64,000 nt of DNA from Eubacteriaceae bacterium (GCA_902363805.1 CABJBF010000004.1:1-64000), one strand, 5' to 3'; counted from the first letter of the stretch, positions 36,281 to 48,447 are shown. Made by a program: numbers and translations. The notes: generated by a model from the sequence alone, not told the origin.

Positions 36281-37879
36281 ATGGATAATAAAATGTTTTG
36301 TTTTCAATGTGAGCAGACAGCCGGTTGTACAGGCTGTACAGGAGCAATGGGAGTGTGTGGTAAGTCAGCGGATACATCTAGATTGCAGGATGAACTCACA
36401 GGAGCGTTAATCGGTCTGGCAAAAAGTACAAGTCACAATCCTAAAAGAAAAGAAACAGATAAAATTATAATAGAGGGATTATTTACAACGATAACAAATG
36501 TTAATTTTAATGATGATACATTAAAGGAAATGATACAAAAAGTTCATTTAGAAAAAAATGCAATTGCACCAAATTGCAATGCGTGTGCGATGCCTTGTGG
36601 AAGTACAGAAGATTATGATATGAATTTGTTGTGGAATGAAGATGAGGATATCCGCTCATTAAAATCACTTATCTTGTTTGGAATAAGAGGAATGGCAGCT
36701 TATGCGTACCATGCAATGGTTTTAGGATATGAGGATGAGGATGTAAACGGATTCTTTTATAAAGCGTTATCTGTTATTACTTATGATATGGAAATTGGAC
36801 AACTTTTGCCAGTAGCGCTTGAAGTGGGAGAAAAGAATTTAAAATGCATGGAATTACTTGATAGGGCAAATACAGAAAGTTATGGAAATCCTACTCCGGT
36901 AAAAGTTCCATTGACTATAGAAAAAGGACCATTTATCGTAATTTCAGGACATGATTTAAAAGATTTAGAATTGTTATTACAGCAGACAGATGGAAAAGGA
37001 ATAAATATATATACTCATGGAGAAATGCTTCCTGCACACGGTTATCCGGAGTTAAAGAAATATCCTCATTTGAAGGGAAATTTTGGAACTGCATGGCAGA
37101 ATCAGCAAAAGGAATTTGATGATATCAAAGGACCTGTATTATTTACAACTAATTGTCTAATGCCGGTTAAGCAAAGTTATGCAGACAGAGTATTTACAAC
37201 GGAAGTTGTTTCGTATCCTGAGATGGTTCATATCGGAGAAGACAAGGACTTTACTCCTGTAATAAATAAGGCACTTGAACTTGGCGGTTATGAAGAAGAT
37301 AAAGTTATGACGGGAATAAACGGTGGAAGATATGTTATGACAGGATTTGGACATGGAACTATTCTTGGAGTTGCAGATAAGGTTATTGAAGGAGTTAAGA
37401 ACAAAGAAATAAGTCATTTCTTCTTAGTTGGAGGATGTGATGGAGCAAGAGTCGGAAGAAATTATTATACGGAATTTGTTAAGCAGTCACCAAAGGATTC
37501 TATTATTTTAACACTTGCATGTGGCAAATACAGATTTAATGACTTAGATTTGGGAGATATTAACGGATTACCAAGAATTATGGATATGGGTCAGTGTAAT
37601 GACGCATATGGAGCTATAAAAGTTGCAATTGCGTTAGCACAGGCATTTGAATGCGAAGTTAATGATTTACCATTATCAATGATTTTATCATGGTATGAAC
37701 AGAAGGCAGTATGTATTTTATTGACATTATTACATCTTGGAATTAAAAACATATATTTAGGACCAACGCTTCCTGCTTTTATATCACCAAATATATTGAA
37801 TTATTTAGTGGAAAATTATAACATTTCACCTATTAGTACACCGGATAAAGATTTAGAAAAAATTATGACAAATAAGTAA
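36281..37879 (+). CDS. hcp: Hybrid cluster protein (hydroxylamine/NO reductase)
   Basis: Iron-sulfur enzyme with a [4Fe-4S] cluster and the hybrid Fe-S-O cluster; reduces hydroxylamine in vitro and detoxifies NO in anaerobes. The N-terminal cluster region is CFQCEQTAGCTGCTGAMGVCGK. Hybrid-cluster ligands are seen in ISGHDL, TTNCLMP, GGCDGARVGRNYY and LACGKYRFN. 532 residues is close to the class seen in Clostridia. Monocistronic, with an operator and terminator of its own. Usually controlled by HcpR-type Crp/Fnr regulators; see the shared palindrome. Confidence 0.97.
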   Translation: MDNKMFCFQCEQTAGCTGCTGAMGVCGKSADTSRLQDELTGALIGLAKSTSHNPKRKETDKIIIEGLFTTITNVNFNDDTLKEMIQKVHLEKNAIAPNCNACAMPCGSTEDYDMNLLWNEDEDIRSLKSLILFGIRGMAAYAYHAMVLGYEDEDVNGFFYKALSVITYDMEIGQLLPVALEVGEKNLKCMELLDRANTESYGNPTPVKVPLTIEKGPFIVISGHDLKDLELLLQQTDGKGINIYTHGEMLPAHGYPELKKYPHLKGNFGTAWQNQQKEFDDIKGPVLFTTNCLMPVKQSYADRVFTTEVVSYPEMVHIGEDKDFTPVINKALELGGYEEDKVMTGINGGRYVMTGFGHGTILGVADKVIEGVKNKEISHFFLVGGCDGARVGRNYYTEFVKQSPKDSIILTLACGKYRFNDLDLGDINGLPRIMDMGQCNDAYGAIKVAIALAQAFECEVNDLPLSMILSWYEQKAVCILLTLLHLGIKNIYLGPTLPAFISPNILNYLVENYNISPISTPDKDLEKIMTNK

Positions 37880-37884
37880 AATAA

Positions 37885-37953
37885 AACAGTTCGACCATAC
37901 AATAGCAGGGATTATTACAGTTTATGCTATATGGCCGGACTGTTATTATTTTT
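37885..37953 (+). terminator. Terminator after hcp
   Basis: AACAGTTCGACCATA pairs with TATGGCCGGACTGTT (one G-U, one mismatch) across a loop of about 30 nt, then ATTATTTTT. Confidence 0.75.
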
Positions 37954-37975
37954 AGATAAATTAATATATAGACTC

Positions 37976-38004
37976 TTCATTTATTAATGTTTTTCTGCTA
38001 GAAT
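37976..38004 (+). promoter_or_regulatory. Promoter for the DUF1846 gene
   Basis: TTCATT, 17 nt, TAGAAT, with a TGC extension before the -10. Confidence 0.6.
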
Positions 38005-38129
38005 AGGAAAATGAGATTAAAACAAAAGATTTATTAGCCGAAGAGGATGCTTATGTAATTATTGAATAGAAATAAGAATTTAATTCGGAATTATTCTAAA
38101 GTCAATTAGAAAAGGTAGAGGTTAAGTAA

Positions 38130-39617
38130 ATGAAAATTGGATTTGATAATGACAAGTATTTAAAAATGCAGTCAGAGCATATCAGAGAGAGAATTGAAAA
38201 ATTTGGAAACAAGTTATATTTAGAATTTGGTGGAAAATTATTTGATGATTATCATGCATCAAGAGTTCTTCCGGGATTTCAGCCTGATTCAAAATTACAG
38301 ATGTTATTACAGTTAAAAGACCAGGCAGAAGTTGTTATAGTAATTAGTGCGGAAGACATTGAAGAAAATAAGGTAAGAGGCGATTATGGAATAACATATG
38401 ATTTAGATGTATTAAGACTTATTGACGAATTTCAGTCAGTTGGTCTTTTTGTAGGAAGTGTATGCCTTACAAAATTTGCAGGACAGCCATCAGCAGAATT
38501 ATTCCAACAGAGATTAAAAGAACTTGGAATTAAGTCATACAGACATTATAAGATTCCTGGATATCCAAGCGATGTAAATCACATTGTAAGTGATGAAGGA
38601 TATGGAAAGAATGATTATATAGAAACAGAGAGACCTTTAGTAGTTATTACTGCACCGGGTCCCGGAAGTGGAAAGATGGCAACATGTCTTTCACAGTTAT
38701 ATCATGAGCATAAAAAAGGAATTGAAGCAGGATACGCTAAATTTGAAACATTTCCTATATGGAATATTCCACTTAAGCACCCTGTTAACCTTGCGTATGA
38801 AGCAGCAACAGCAGATCTTAATGATGTAAACATGATTGATCCATTTCATTTAGAAGCGTATGGAAAGACTACAGTTAACTATAATAGAGATATAGAAATA
38901 TTCCCTGTTGTTAATGCAATGTTTGAACTTATTGCAGGTGAAAGTCCATATAAATCACCTACAGATATGGGTGTTAACATGGCTGGTAACTGTATTGTGG
39001 ATGATGAAGTATGTTGTGAAGCATCACAGCAGGAAATTTTACGAAGATATTATAAATGTTTATGCGATAAAAAACGTAATGGTGAAACAAAAGATGATAT
39101 ATATAAATTAGAACTTTTGATGCAGCAGGCAGGAGTGACTATTGATGACAGAAAAGTAGCAAAAGTAGCTAAAGAAATTGAAGAAAAAACAGGTAGTCCT
39201 GCAGTAGCTATTGAGCTTGAAGATGGAACAATGATTACAGGAAAAACAAGTGATTTGCTTGGCTCATCTGCAGCAGCCTTATTAAATGCAGTTAAGAAAT
39301 TAGGTAAAATTGAAGATGATGTTAAATTGGTATCACCACAGGCAATTGAACCGATTCAGACATTAAAGACACAGTATTTAGGAAGTCAGAATCCACGACT
39401 TCATACAGACGAAATTTTAATTGCTTTATCATCAACAGCAGCAAATAGTGAAGTTGCAAAAGTAGCGATGAAGCAGTTACATAAGTTAAAAGGATGTCAG
39501 GCACATTCTACAGTATTGCTTACATCAGTAGATGAACAGACATTTAAGAGATTAGGAATACAGCTTACATGTGAACCTAAATACGAAGAAGATGGAAGAA
39601 AATATCATAAACACTAA
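38130..39617 (+). CDS. DUF1846 family protein
   Basis: 495 residues, soluble. The start (KIGFDNDKYLKMQSEHI) and core (GGKLFDDYHASRVLPGFQPDSK, TAPGPGSGKMATCLSQLYHE) are diagnostic for DUF1846, a family widespread in Firmicutes with solved structures but no agreed activity. The GPGSGK string resembles a phosphate-binding loop, so a nucleotide ligand is possible, though this is inference. Single gene with its own promoter. Confidence 0.9.
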   Translation: MKIGFDNDKYLKMQSEHIRERIEKFGNKLYLEFGGKLFDDYHASRVLPGFQPDSKLQMLLQLKDQAEVVIVISAEDIEENKVRGDYGITYDLDVLRLIDEFQSVGLFVGSVCLTKFAGQPSAELFQQRLKELGIKSYRHYKIPGYPSDVNHIVSDEGYGKNDYIETERPLVVITAPGPGSGKMATCLSQLYHEHKKGIEAGYAKFETFPIWNIPLKHPVNLAYEAATADLNDVNMIDPFHLEAYGKTTVNYNRDIEIFPVVNAMFELIAGESPYKSPTDMGVNMAGNCIVDDEVCCEASQQEILRRYYKCLCDKKRNGETKDDIYKLELLMQQAGVTIDDRKVAKVAKEIEEKTGSPAVAIELEDGTMITGKTSDLLGSSAAALLNAVKKLGKIEDDVKLVSPQAIEPIQTLKTQYLGSQNPRLHTDEILIALSSTAANSEVAKVAMKQLHKLKGCQAHSTVLLTSVDEQTFKRLGIQLTCEPKYEEDGRKYHKH

Positions 39618-39648
39618 TTTACAAAATAATAAATATAAACATTAAAAT

Positions 39649-39685
39649 AACCGGTTATTAATTTTTCTTAGATTGATAACCGGTT
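39649..39685. promoter_or_regulatory. Inverted repeat between DUF1846 and nudC
   Basis: AACCGGTTAT and ATAACCGGTT are separated by 17 nt; each arm is itself almost palindromic (ATAACCGGTTAT). No T run follows, so it looks more like a paired operator or weak terminator than a standard terminator. Confidence 0.5.
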
Positions 39686-39713
39686 AAAATAAGCAGGGAA
39701 AGTTGAGGTAAAT

Positions 39714-40586
39714 ATGATACAGGACATAGAACCAAAACTAAACAATCAATATAAAAATATTAAGCCTAAAGATAATGATTATGTATTAAGTTACAGTGGG
39801 AGAAGGGTATTGTTATCTAAAAAGGCAGAAACACTAGAGTATTTAACATATGAGAAGTATAAACAGATAAATCAGGGGGATAATGCCTTGGTTTATTTTT
39901 TTAGTATAGGAAATGATTCATATTTCTATGAAAAAAACGAAATAGAAGCTGATGGATTTGAGTATGTACCAATGTTTAAGACAAGAACAATGAAACCAAT
40001 GGCTAAAGTAATGGCAGCAGCAACAGGATGGCATTTAAATATGTGGTATAAGTCGAATAAATTTTGTGGGGCATGTGGTTGTAATATGGAACATGATGAA
40101 AAAATAAGAATGCTAAAATGTCCTAAATGTGGAAATCAGGTATTCCCCAAAATCGCTCCGGCAGTTATAGTAGGAGTGACGGACAATGATAAAATATTAT
40201 TAACAAAATATGCAGACAGAGAGTATAAAAGATATGCACTAATTGCAGGTTTTACAGAGATAGGAGAGACTATCGAAGAAACAGTTGCAAGGGAAGTATT
40301 TGAAGAAACAGGAGTGCATATTAAGGACATAACATATTATAAAAGTCAGCCATGGGGATATGATGGTAATGTCCTTATGGGATTTTTTGCAAAACTAGAT
40401 GGCAATAGGAAAATTACAATGGATGAAGATGAATTGTCCGTAGCAGAATGGGTTAATTATAAAGATGTTCCGGACGATGAAGAAAAGATAAGCCTAACAA
40501 GAGAAATGATGACATGTTTTCGCAAGGAGAGAGAAAATGAAAGCAAAAGACGAAAAAACAAATGTAATGAGAGTATTAGACAGTAA
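39714..40586 (+). CDS. nudC: NudC-type NAD+ diphosphatase
   Basis: Cleaves NAD(H) to NMN and AMP, and in known members removes NAD caps from RNA. A zinc ribbon with two Cys pairs (CGACGC...CPKCG, about 117-142) precedes the Nudix domain (GFTEIGETIEETVAREVFEETG). The NudC marker SQPWPFP appears here as SQPWGYDGN, a variation common in Firmicutes. 290 residues. The gene ends 50 bp inside ybaK, suggesting coupled translation. Confidence 0.88.
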   Translation: MIQDIEPKLNNQYKNIKPKDNDYVLSYSGRRVLLSKKAETLEYLTYEKYKQINQGDNALVYFFSIGNDSYFYEKNEIEADGFEYVPMFKTRTMKPMAKVMAAATGWHLNMWYKSNKFCGACGCNMEHDEKIRMLKCPKCGNQVFPKIAPAVIVGVTDNDKILLTKYADREYKRYALIAGFTEIGETIEETVAREVFEETGVHIKDITYYKSQPWGYDGNVLMGFFAKLDGNRKITMDEDELSVAEWVNYKDVPDDEEKISLTREMMTCFRKERENESKRRKNKCNESIRQ

Positions 40587-41016
40587 GAAAATTAAATATC
40601 AGCATTATTATTATGGTGATACAGATGCAATAAGTGGGACTGATGTTGCAAAAGCATTAGGACAAAATCCGGAGTGCGTATTTAAAACATTAGTCACAGA
40701 AGGAAAGACAAAAAATCACTATGTATTTATTGTACCTGTAGAAAAAGAACTTGATTTAAAAAAGGCAGCAAAAGCTGTAGGAGAAAAATCAATACAAATG
40801 ATAAAATCAAAGGAACTTTTACCGCTTACAGGATATATTCATGGTGGATGCTCACCGATTGGAATGAAAAAATTATTTAAAACAACAATTGATTCGAGTG
40901 TAGAAAATGTAGAAAAATTTTGCGTAAGTGGTGGAAAAATCGGCTATCAGGTAGAAATTACACTTGAAGATTTAAGAAAGGTAATTCCTGTTCAGACCGC
41001 TGAAATTACTGTATAG
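40537..41016 (+). CDS. ybaK: YbaK-type Cys-tRNA(Pro) deacylase
   Basis: Hydrolyses Cys wrongly attached to tRNA-Pro. 159 residues of the YbaK/EbsC fold with the usual catalytic Lys region (PECVFKTLVTE) and GGCSPIGMKK. The start follows AAGGAGAG, which lies inside nudC; the two genes overlap by 50 bp in different frames. Confidence 0.92.
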   Translation: MKAKDEKTNVMRVLDSKKIKYQHYYYGDTDAISGTDVAKALGQNPECVFKTLVTEGKTKNHYVFIVPVEKELDLKKAAKAVGEKSIQMIKSKELLPLTGYIHGGCSPIGMKKLFKTTIDSSVENVEKFCVSGGKIGYQVEITLEDLRKVIPVQTAEITV

Positions 41017-41138
41017 ATATACTGCATATTTAAGAAAGACTAACGAAAGAATTCTTGCACAAACTAACATACGTAGCACTCTAAATTCTTAGAATATAGT
41101 ATGTCTTTGATAGAAAATTTGAAAATAGGAGGAAGAAA

Positions 41139-41960
41139 ATGAAATACGAATTAATTGGGTTGGATATGGATGGAACGATGCTTAATTCAGAAAAGAAAAT
41201 TACTGATGGAGTAATTAAGGCTATAAAAGAAGCAATAGCAAATGGAAAATATGTTTCATTATCATCAGGTCGTGCATTAGCTGAATTGACTGAGTATAGG
41301 GAAATGTTAAAGGATATGGAATATGCTATTCTTGAAAGTGGAGCATTAGTTTATAACTTAAAAAAAGATGAGATAATATCAGTAGTTACATTAGATGAAG
41401 ATATTGTAAAAAAAGTATTTGAAGCAGTTAAAGGTAAAGATGTTTTTGTGCATTTGATTTCGCAAGGACGTTCAGTTTCACCTGAGAAGTTAATACCAAA
41501 AATGGATAAATATCATATGGGTGTTTATATACCTATGTATGAAAAAGTATGCACAAAAGTAGAAGATACAATAAAATTTCATTATGAAGATAAGCAGGGA
41601 ATTGAAAAAATAAATTTGTTCCATACAACTCCACAGGATAGGGAAAATACAAGAAAAAAATTACAGGGTTTGCCAATAGAAATGTTGGATGCGGAAGAAA
41701 CATCGCTTGAAATATCACCTCTTGGTGTTACAAAGGGCTTTGGATTAAAGAAATTATGTGAGTATTTAAATATGGGAATTGAACAATCAATTGCTGTTGG
41801 AGATGCAGATAATGATTTAGATATATTAAAAACTGCAGGACTTGCCATAGCTATGGGTAATGCAAATGAAAATGCACAAAAGATAGCAGATGTTAAGGTT
41901 GCTGATAATGACCATGACGGGGTTGCAGAAGCGATATATAAATATTTGCTTGAGAAATAA
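41139..41960 (+). CDS. Cof-type HAD-IIB phosphatase
   Basis: 273 residues. HAD motif I is DMDGTML (about 8-14), motif II SSGRAL, motif III the Lys in GVTKGFGLKKL, and motif IV GDADNDLDIL. The C2B-type cap makes it a Cof/YidA-like enzyme acting on sugar phosphates or flavin/PLP phosphates. Ribosome site AGGAGGAAG. Substrate unknown; family certain. Confidence 0.93.
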   Translation: MKYELIGLDMDGTMLNSEKKITDGVIKAIKEAIANGKYVSLSSGRALAELTEYREMLKDMEYAILESGALVYNLKKDEIISVVTLDEDIVKKVFEAVKGKDVFVHLISQGRSVSPEKLIPKMDKYHMGVYIPMYEKVCTKVEDTIKFHYEDKQGIEKINLFHTTPQDRENTRKKLQGLPIEMLDAEETSLEISPLGVTKGFGLKKLCEYLNMGIEQSIAVGDADNDLDILKTAGLAIAMGNANENAQKIADVKVADNDHDGVAEAIYKYLLEK

Positions 41961-41965
41961 AATTC

Positions 41966-41995
41966 TTGAATAAACATATATACTTGTGATATAAT
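41966..41995 (+). promoter_or_regulatory. Promoter upstream of the FAD oxidoreductase leader
   Basis: TTGAAT, 18 nt, TATAAT. Predicted start near 42002, so the transcript meets a terminator-like hairpin within about 25 nt. Confidence 0.65.
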
Positions 41996-42025
41996 GAGAC
42001 GTAAGAAATCACGATATAAAACAAC

Positions 42026-42055
42026 AAACCGGATTCTTTACGAATCCGGTTTTGT
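42026..42055 (+). terminator. Terminator/attenuator hairpin in the leader
   Basis: Perfect 11-bp stem AAACCGGATTC/GAATCCGGTTT with a TTTAC loop, then TG and no long T run. It may end the HAD gene transcript, or attenuate the transcript from the promoter just upstream. Confidence 0.7.
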
Positions 42056-42110
42056 AGCGTCCGGGGAAAAGTGACGCATAACAAATTTAAAGAACAGGAG
42101 TTGATTGTGT

Positions 42111-43505
42111 ATGCATTATGACTTGATTATTGTAGGTGCAGGACCGGCAGGAATCTTTACAGCATTAGAATTATTAAAGAATAATAGTGACAAAAAGATT
42201 CTTTTGGTAGAAAAAGGAAAAGCTGTAGAAAAAAGACATTGCCCAAAAGCAGAGGTAGGGCATTGTGTTAATTGTAAGCCTAATTGTGCTATAACTACAG
42301 GGTTCTCCGGAGCAGGAGCTTTTTCCGATGGTAAGTTAAGCTTGTCATATGAAGTAGGTGGAGATTTGCCGATGCTTATTGGAGAAGAATTTGCACAGGA
42401 ATTAATTGACTATACAGATACAATCTATTTGGAATTTGGTGCAGACCCACATGTAGAAGGAATTTACGAGGGAGAAGACATCAAGGAAATAAGAAAGAAT
42501 GCAATTAAGGCAGGTCTTAAGTTAGTAGACTGCCCAATCAGACATTTGGGAACGGAAAAGGCACAGCAGCTTTATTACAATATTCAGGAATGGTTGTTAC
42601 AGCATGGTGTTGAAATGAAATTTGAAATAGAATGTGAAAATATTATTCTTGATGAAGAAGGTTGCAAAGGGGTTGTCTTAAAAGAAGGTAATGATAGCGT
42701 TCCATATTATGCAGACGAAGTTGTTATTGCAACAGGAAGAAGAGGTGCTGACTGGCTTGAAAAATTATGTGCAGAACACAACATTGCACATAAGCCGGGA
42801 ACAGTTGATATTGGTGTGCGTGTAGAATGTAGAAATGAAGTAATGGAAAAGGTTAACGAAGTACTTTATGAGTCAAAACTTATCGGTTATCCAAGACCAT
42901 GGAAAAATAAAGTTCGTACATTTTGCCAGAATCCGGGAGGATTTGTTGCACAGGAAAATTACGATAATGATTTAGCAGTAGTTAATGGACATAGTTTTAA
43001 GGAAAAAAAGAGTAATAATACAAACCTTGCAATACTTGTAAGCCATAATTTTACTGAACCATTTAACAAACCAATTGAATATGCACAAAAGGTTGGTGAG
43101 TTGACAAATATGTTAGGCGCAGGTCATATTATGGTACAAAGATACGGAGATATTCTCGATGGAAAGAGAACATGGCCAAAAGAATTAGCACAGAGTAATG
43201 TAAAGCCTACACTTAAAGATGCAGTAGCAGGTGATATAACAGCGGCAATGCCATATAGAGCAATGACAAATATAATTGAATTTATAAAAATGCTTGATAA
43301 AGTAGTTCCGGGATTTGCTTCAACAGAAACTCTGTTGTACAGCCCTGAATTAAAATTCTATTCAAATAAAGTAAAAATGGACGAAAACCTTAATACAAAT
43401 ATTAAAGGTTTACATTGTCTTGGAGATTCTTCAGGATGGACAAGAGGTCTTATGATGGCATCAGTTATGGGTGTTCTTATGGGAAGAAAATTATTAGATA
43501 AATAA
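42111..43505 (+). CDS. FAD-dependent dehydrogenase, COG2509-like
   Basis: 464 residues. The N-terminal Rossmann loop YDLIIVGAGPAGIFTALELL binds FAD, with the acidic residue in LLVEKG. CPKAEVGHCVNCKPNCAITTGFSGAGAFSDGKLSL, with its four Cys, and the C-terminal LHCLGDSSGWTRGLMMASVMG are typical of COG2509. Physiological substrate is unknown. Start 42111 follows ACAGGAG; TTG 42105 in frame is too close to it. Confidence 0.88.
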   Translation: MHYDLIIVGAGPAGIFTALELLKNNSDKKILLVEKGKAVEKRHCPKAEVGHCVNCKPNCAITTGFSGAGAFSDGKLSLSYEVGGDLPMLIGEEFAQELIDYTDTIYLEFGADPHVEGIYEGEDIKEIRKNAIKAGLKLVDCPIRHLGTEKAQQLYYNIQEWLLQHGVEMKFEIECENIILDEEGCKGVVLKEGNDSVPYYADEVVIATGRRGADWLEKLCAEHNIAHKPGTVDIGVRVECRNEVMEKVNEVLYESKLIGYPRPWKNKVRTFCQNPGGFVAQENYDNDLAVVNGHSFKEKKSNNTNLAILVSHNFTEPFNKPIEYAQKVGELTNMLGAGHIMVQRYGDILDGKRTWPKELAQSNVKPTLKDAVAGDITAAMPYRAMTNIIEFIKMLDKVVPGFASTETLLYSPELKFYSNKVKMDENLNTNIKGLHCLGDSSGWTRGLMMASVMGVLMGRKLLDK

Positions 43506-43508
43506 ACG

Positions 43509-43550
43509 GAAGCAACAATCTGTCTGGATAGATGGGTTGTTGCTTCTTTT
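43509..43550 (+). terminator. Terminator after the FAD oxidoreductase
   Basis: GAAGCAACAA/TTGTTGCTTC with further pairing inside, followed by TTTT. The next 340 bp up to the ATPase operon hold no gene; only a TATAAT at 43793-43798 with a poor -35 stands out as the probable operon promoter. Confidence 0.85.
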
Positions 43551-43892
43551 GCTGTGAGAATCAGCCGGATTTATTAAAAATAGAATAAACACAAAATAAA
43601 TGAAAAGAATATATTAGAGAAAAGATAAAATACACAATATATTTTTTATATTAAATAGGATTAAGTGCCTGTATCAATAGTATGAATTTACAGTTTTAGT
43701 GAAGAAAGTAATACATTACAGTAAAAGAAAATTGCATTTAATTGTTATACATTTGGCGAAATTTGTATATTTTTTAGAAAAAATATGTATAGTATAATTC
43801 AATTTAAGATGTAGAAATCTACAGAGAATATAAGCTTTAGATGTTTATGAAAATGTTATAGCTTATGAGATTTTAAGAAAGGTGGTGTCTTA

Positions 43893-44207
43893 ATGATTAA
43901 AGAAACAATGGCTTCCATTAAAAAAGCTGAAAAACAAGGGGAAGAAATTGTTAATAAAGCAAATGAAGATGCTGAAAAAAATATAAAAAAGGCAAATGAA
44001 GATGCTGAAAAGAGCATTGATGATGCAGTAAAAAGGCAGAAAGACAAGATAGAAGAATATTGTCAAAAAGCCAGAAAAAGAGGAGAGAAAGAAGCAAAAA
44101 CAATTAGAAGTGATAATGAAAAGAATGTTAAAGAACTGTATGACAAGGCTTTAACTCTCGAAAATGAGGCTGTAAATAAGGCAGTAGAAGAAGTAATGAA
44201 ATTTTAA
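43893..44207 (+). CDS. V-type ATPase peripheral-stalk subunit G/H-like
   Basis: 104 residues, nearly all charged coiled coil. Three successive 11-residue units (NKANEDAEKNI, KKANEDAEKSI, DDAVKRQKDKI; about 21-53) give a hendecad pattern, as in right-handed coiled-coil stalks of A/V-type ATPases. It probably pairs with subunit E to form the stator. First gene of the operon, ribosome site AAAGGTGG, with 133 bp before the next gene. Confidence 0.8.
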   Translation: MIKETMASIKKAEKQGEEIVNKANEDAEKNIKKANEDAEKSIDDAVKRQKDKIEEYCQKARKRGEKEAKTIRSDNEKNVKELYDKALTLENEAVNKAVEEVMKF

Positions 44208-44340
44208 TTGTTTGTGATTTGAAATTTAAGATTATTAGATTGCATATAATGAAGTAATTGATGCTTAATCGATATAATTAAATTATCATATAACTATAAA
44301 TTGTTATTTCTTTAGAAATAAAGAAGGGAGGCATGATAAA

Positions 44341-46835
<2,495 letters not shown>

Positions 46836-46865
46836 TAGAAGTATATAAGCAGAAAGGAGTTGCCC

Positions 46866-47459
46866 ATGGGTGGATTAGAAGAAATATTAAACCAAATTAA
46901 AGCTGACGCAAATGAAGAAGCGGCAGATATTTTGGCAAAGGCACAAGACACCTGCGACTCTATAAAAGAAAACGCTCAAATTGAAATTGATAAAATAGAG
47001 ACTGCAGGGACAAAAAAGGCTGAGAGTGAAGAAAAATTACTATTTAGTAAAATTAAGTCAGCAGCCGGAATGGAAGCAAAGCAGAAATATCTTGAAGCAA
47101 AACAAAAAATTATTTCAGATATAGTGAATAAGGCATATAACAAAATGGTAAATGCTTCGGATGAGGAATATTTTGGTTATTTAATAAAAATGACAGAGGA
47201 ATATGCTCAGCCGACAGAAGGAAAAATGTGTCTTAATAAAAAAGACTTAGAGAGACTTCCTAAGGACTTTCAGGAAAAGATAAGTGAAGCAGCGAACAAA
47301 AATAATGGAAAATTATTAGTAAGCAATGAACCTATAAATATTGAAAACGGAATGATTCTTGATTACGGAGATATAGTGGAAAATTGTACTTTTGATGCTG
47401 TATTTCACAATAAAAAAGATGATTTGCAGGATGAAATTAACAGATTCCTGTTTAAATAG
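46866..47459 (+). CDS. ntpE: V-type ATPase subunit E (peripheral stalk)
   Basis: 197 residues. A long N-terminal helix (EEILNQIKADANEEAADILAKAQ) pairs with the G/H-like subunit; the C-terminal alpha/beta head caps the catalytic domain. Start 46866 is chosen because AAAGGAG lies six bases upstream; a TTG at 46860 in frame is too close. Confidence 0.93.
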   Translation: MGGLEEILNQIKADANEEAADILAKAQDTCDSIKENAQIEIDKIETAGTKKAESEEKLLFSKIKSAAGMEAKQKYLEAKQKIISDIVNKAYNKMVNASDEEYFGYLIKMTEEYAQPTEGKMCLNKKDLERLPKDFQEKISEAANKNNGKLLVSNEPINIENGMILDYGDIVENCTFDAVFHNKKDDLQDEINRFLFK

Positions 47460-47475
47460 TTGAGGAGGAAAATAT

Positions 47476-48447
47476 ATGTCAGAAACCAATTATACTTATG
47501 CGGTTGCCCGTGTTCGTGCAAAAGAGGTCTCACTATTTTCTGATTCAGTGATTGAACAGTTGATGGCTTGTAAAGATTATAAAAGCTGTATGGCATTTCT
47601 TCATGATCATGGTTGGGGAAATGGAGAACCGGCGGAAACAGAAGATGATATGCTTGCATTTGAGAGAAAGAAAACCTGGGATGACATACATGAGTTAGTA
47701 AATGAGAAAGATGCATTTACTGTAATCACAGTACCAAGAGAGTATCATAATTTAAAAGCAGCAATTAAACAGGTATGTAGTGGAGATAAAGCAGAGCATG
47801 CATATTATGATAATTGCAGATGGTCACCTGAGCAGTTGAAGGATATGGTTGAAAGAAAAGATTTTGACAGTTTGCCTGAAATGATGGCTTATGCAGCGAA
47901 TGAAGCGACAGAGGCATTGCTACAAACTCAGGATGGACAGTTATGCGACATAATAATTGATACTGCGACATTAGAAGCTGTTAAAGAAGAAGGAGCAAAA
48001 TCAGATTCAAAATTAATAAAACAATATGCTGAAGAAATGGTTGCAGTTGCAAATATAAGAGTTGCAGTAAGATGTGCTAAAACAAAGAAATCAAAAGATT
48101 TTATGGAAAGAGCAATTGTTGCCTGTGATTCTTTAAGCAAAGCTTCTTTAATTAAAGGCGCGGAATCAGGAATTGATGGAATATGCAGTTATTTACAATC
48201 GGCAGGATACAGCGAGGCAGCTGAACATATAAAAGAATCACCGTCAGCTTTTGAAAGATGGTGTGATAATAGAATAATCGATAAAATCAAAGAGGAAAAA
48301 TATAATTCTTTTTCGGCAGGCCCAATACTTGCATATTTTCTTGCGAGAGAAAATGAAATAAAAACAGTTAGAATTATATTGACTGGAAAGTTAAATAACT
48401 TAAGTGATGATTTTATTCGGGAAAGGTTAAGGAAAATGTATGTATAA
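47476..48447 (+). CDS. ntpC: V-type ATPase subunit C/d (central-stalk funnel)
   Basis: 323 residues, all-helical AC39/V0D family, linking the central stalk to the membrane ring. Starts NYTYAVARVRAKE, as is usual, and ends RERLRKMYV. Strong GAGGAGG site. Its last 8 bp overlap subunit F. Confidence 0.93.
   Translation: MSETNYTYAVARVRAKEVSLFSDSVIEQLMACKDYKSCMAFLHDHGWGNGEPAETEDDMLAFERKKTWDDIHELVNEKDAFTVITVPREYHNLKAAIKQVCSGDKAEHAYYDNCRWSPEQLKDMVERKDFDSLPEMMAYAANEATEALLQTQDGQLCDIIIDTATLEAVKEEGAKSDSKLIKQYAEEMVAVANIRVAVRCAKTKKSKDFMERAIVACDSLSKASLIKGAESGIDGICSYLQSAGYSEAAEHIKESPSAFERWCDNRIIDKIKEEKYNSFSAGPILAYFLARENEIKTVRIILTGKLNNLSDDFIRERLRKMYV

Noticed and set aside
42026-42053. Riboswitch (for example flavin-type) in the FAD oxidoreductase leader
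   Set aside because: The leader is too short and lacks the conserved FMN riboswitch core; only one or two simple hairpins are seen.
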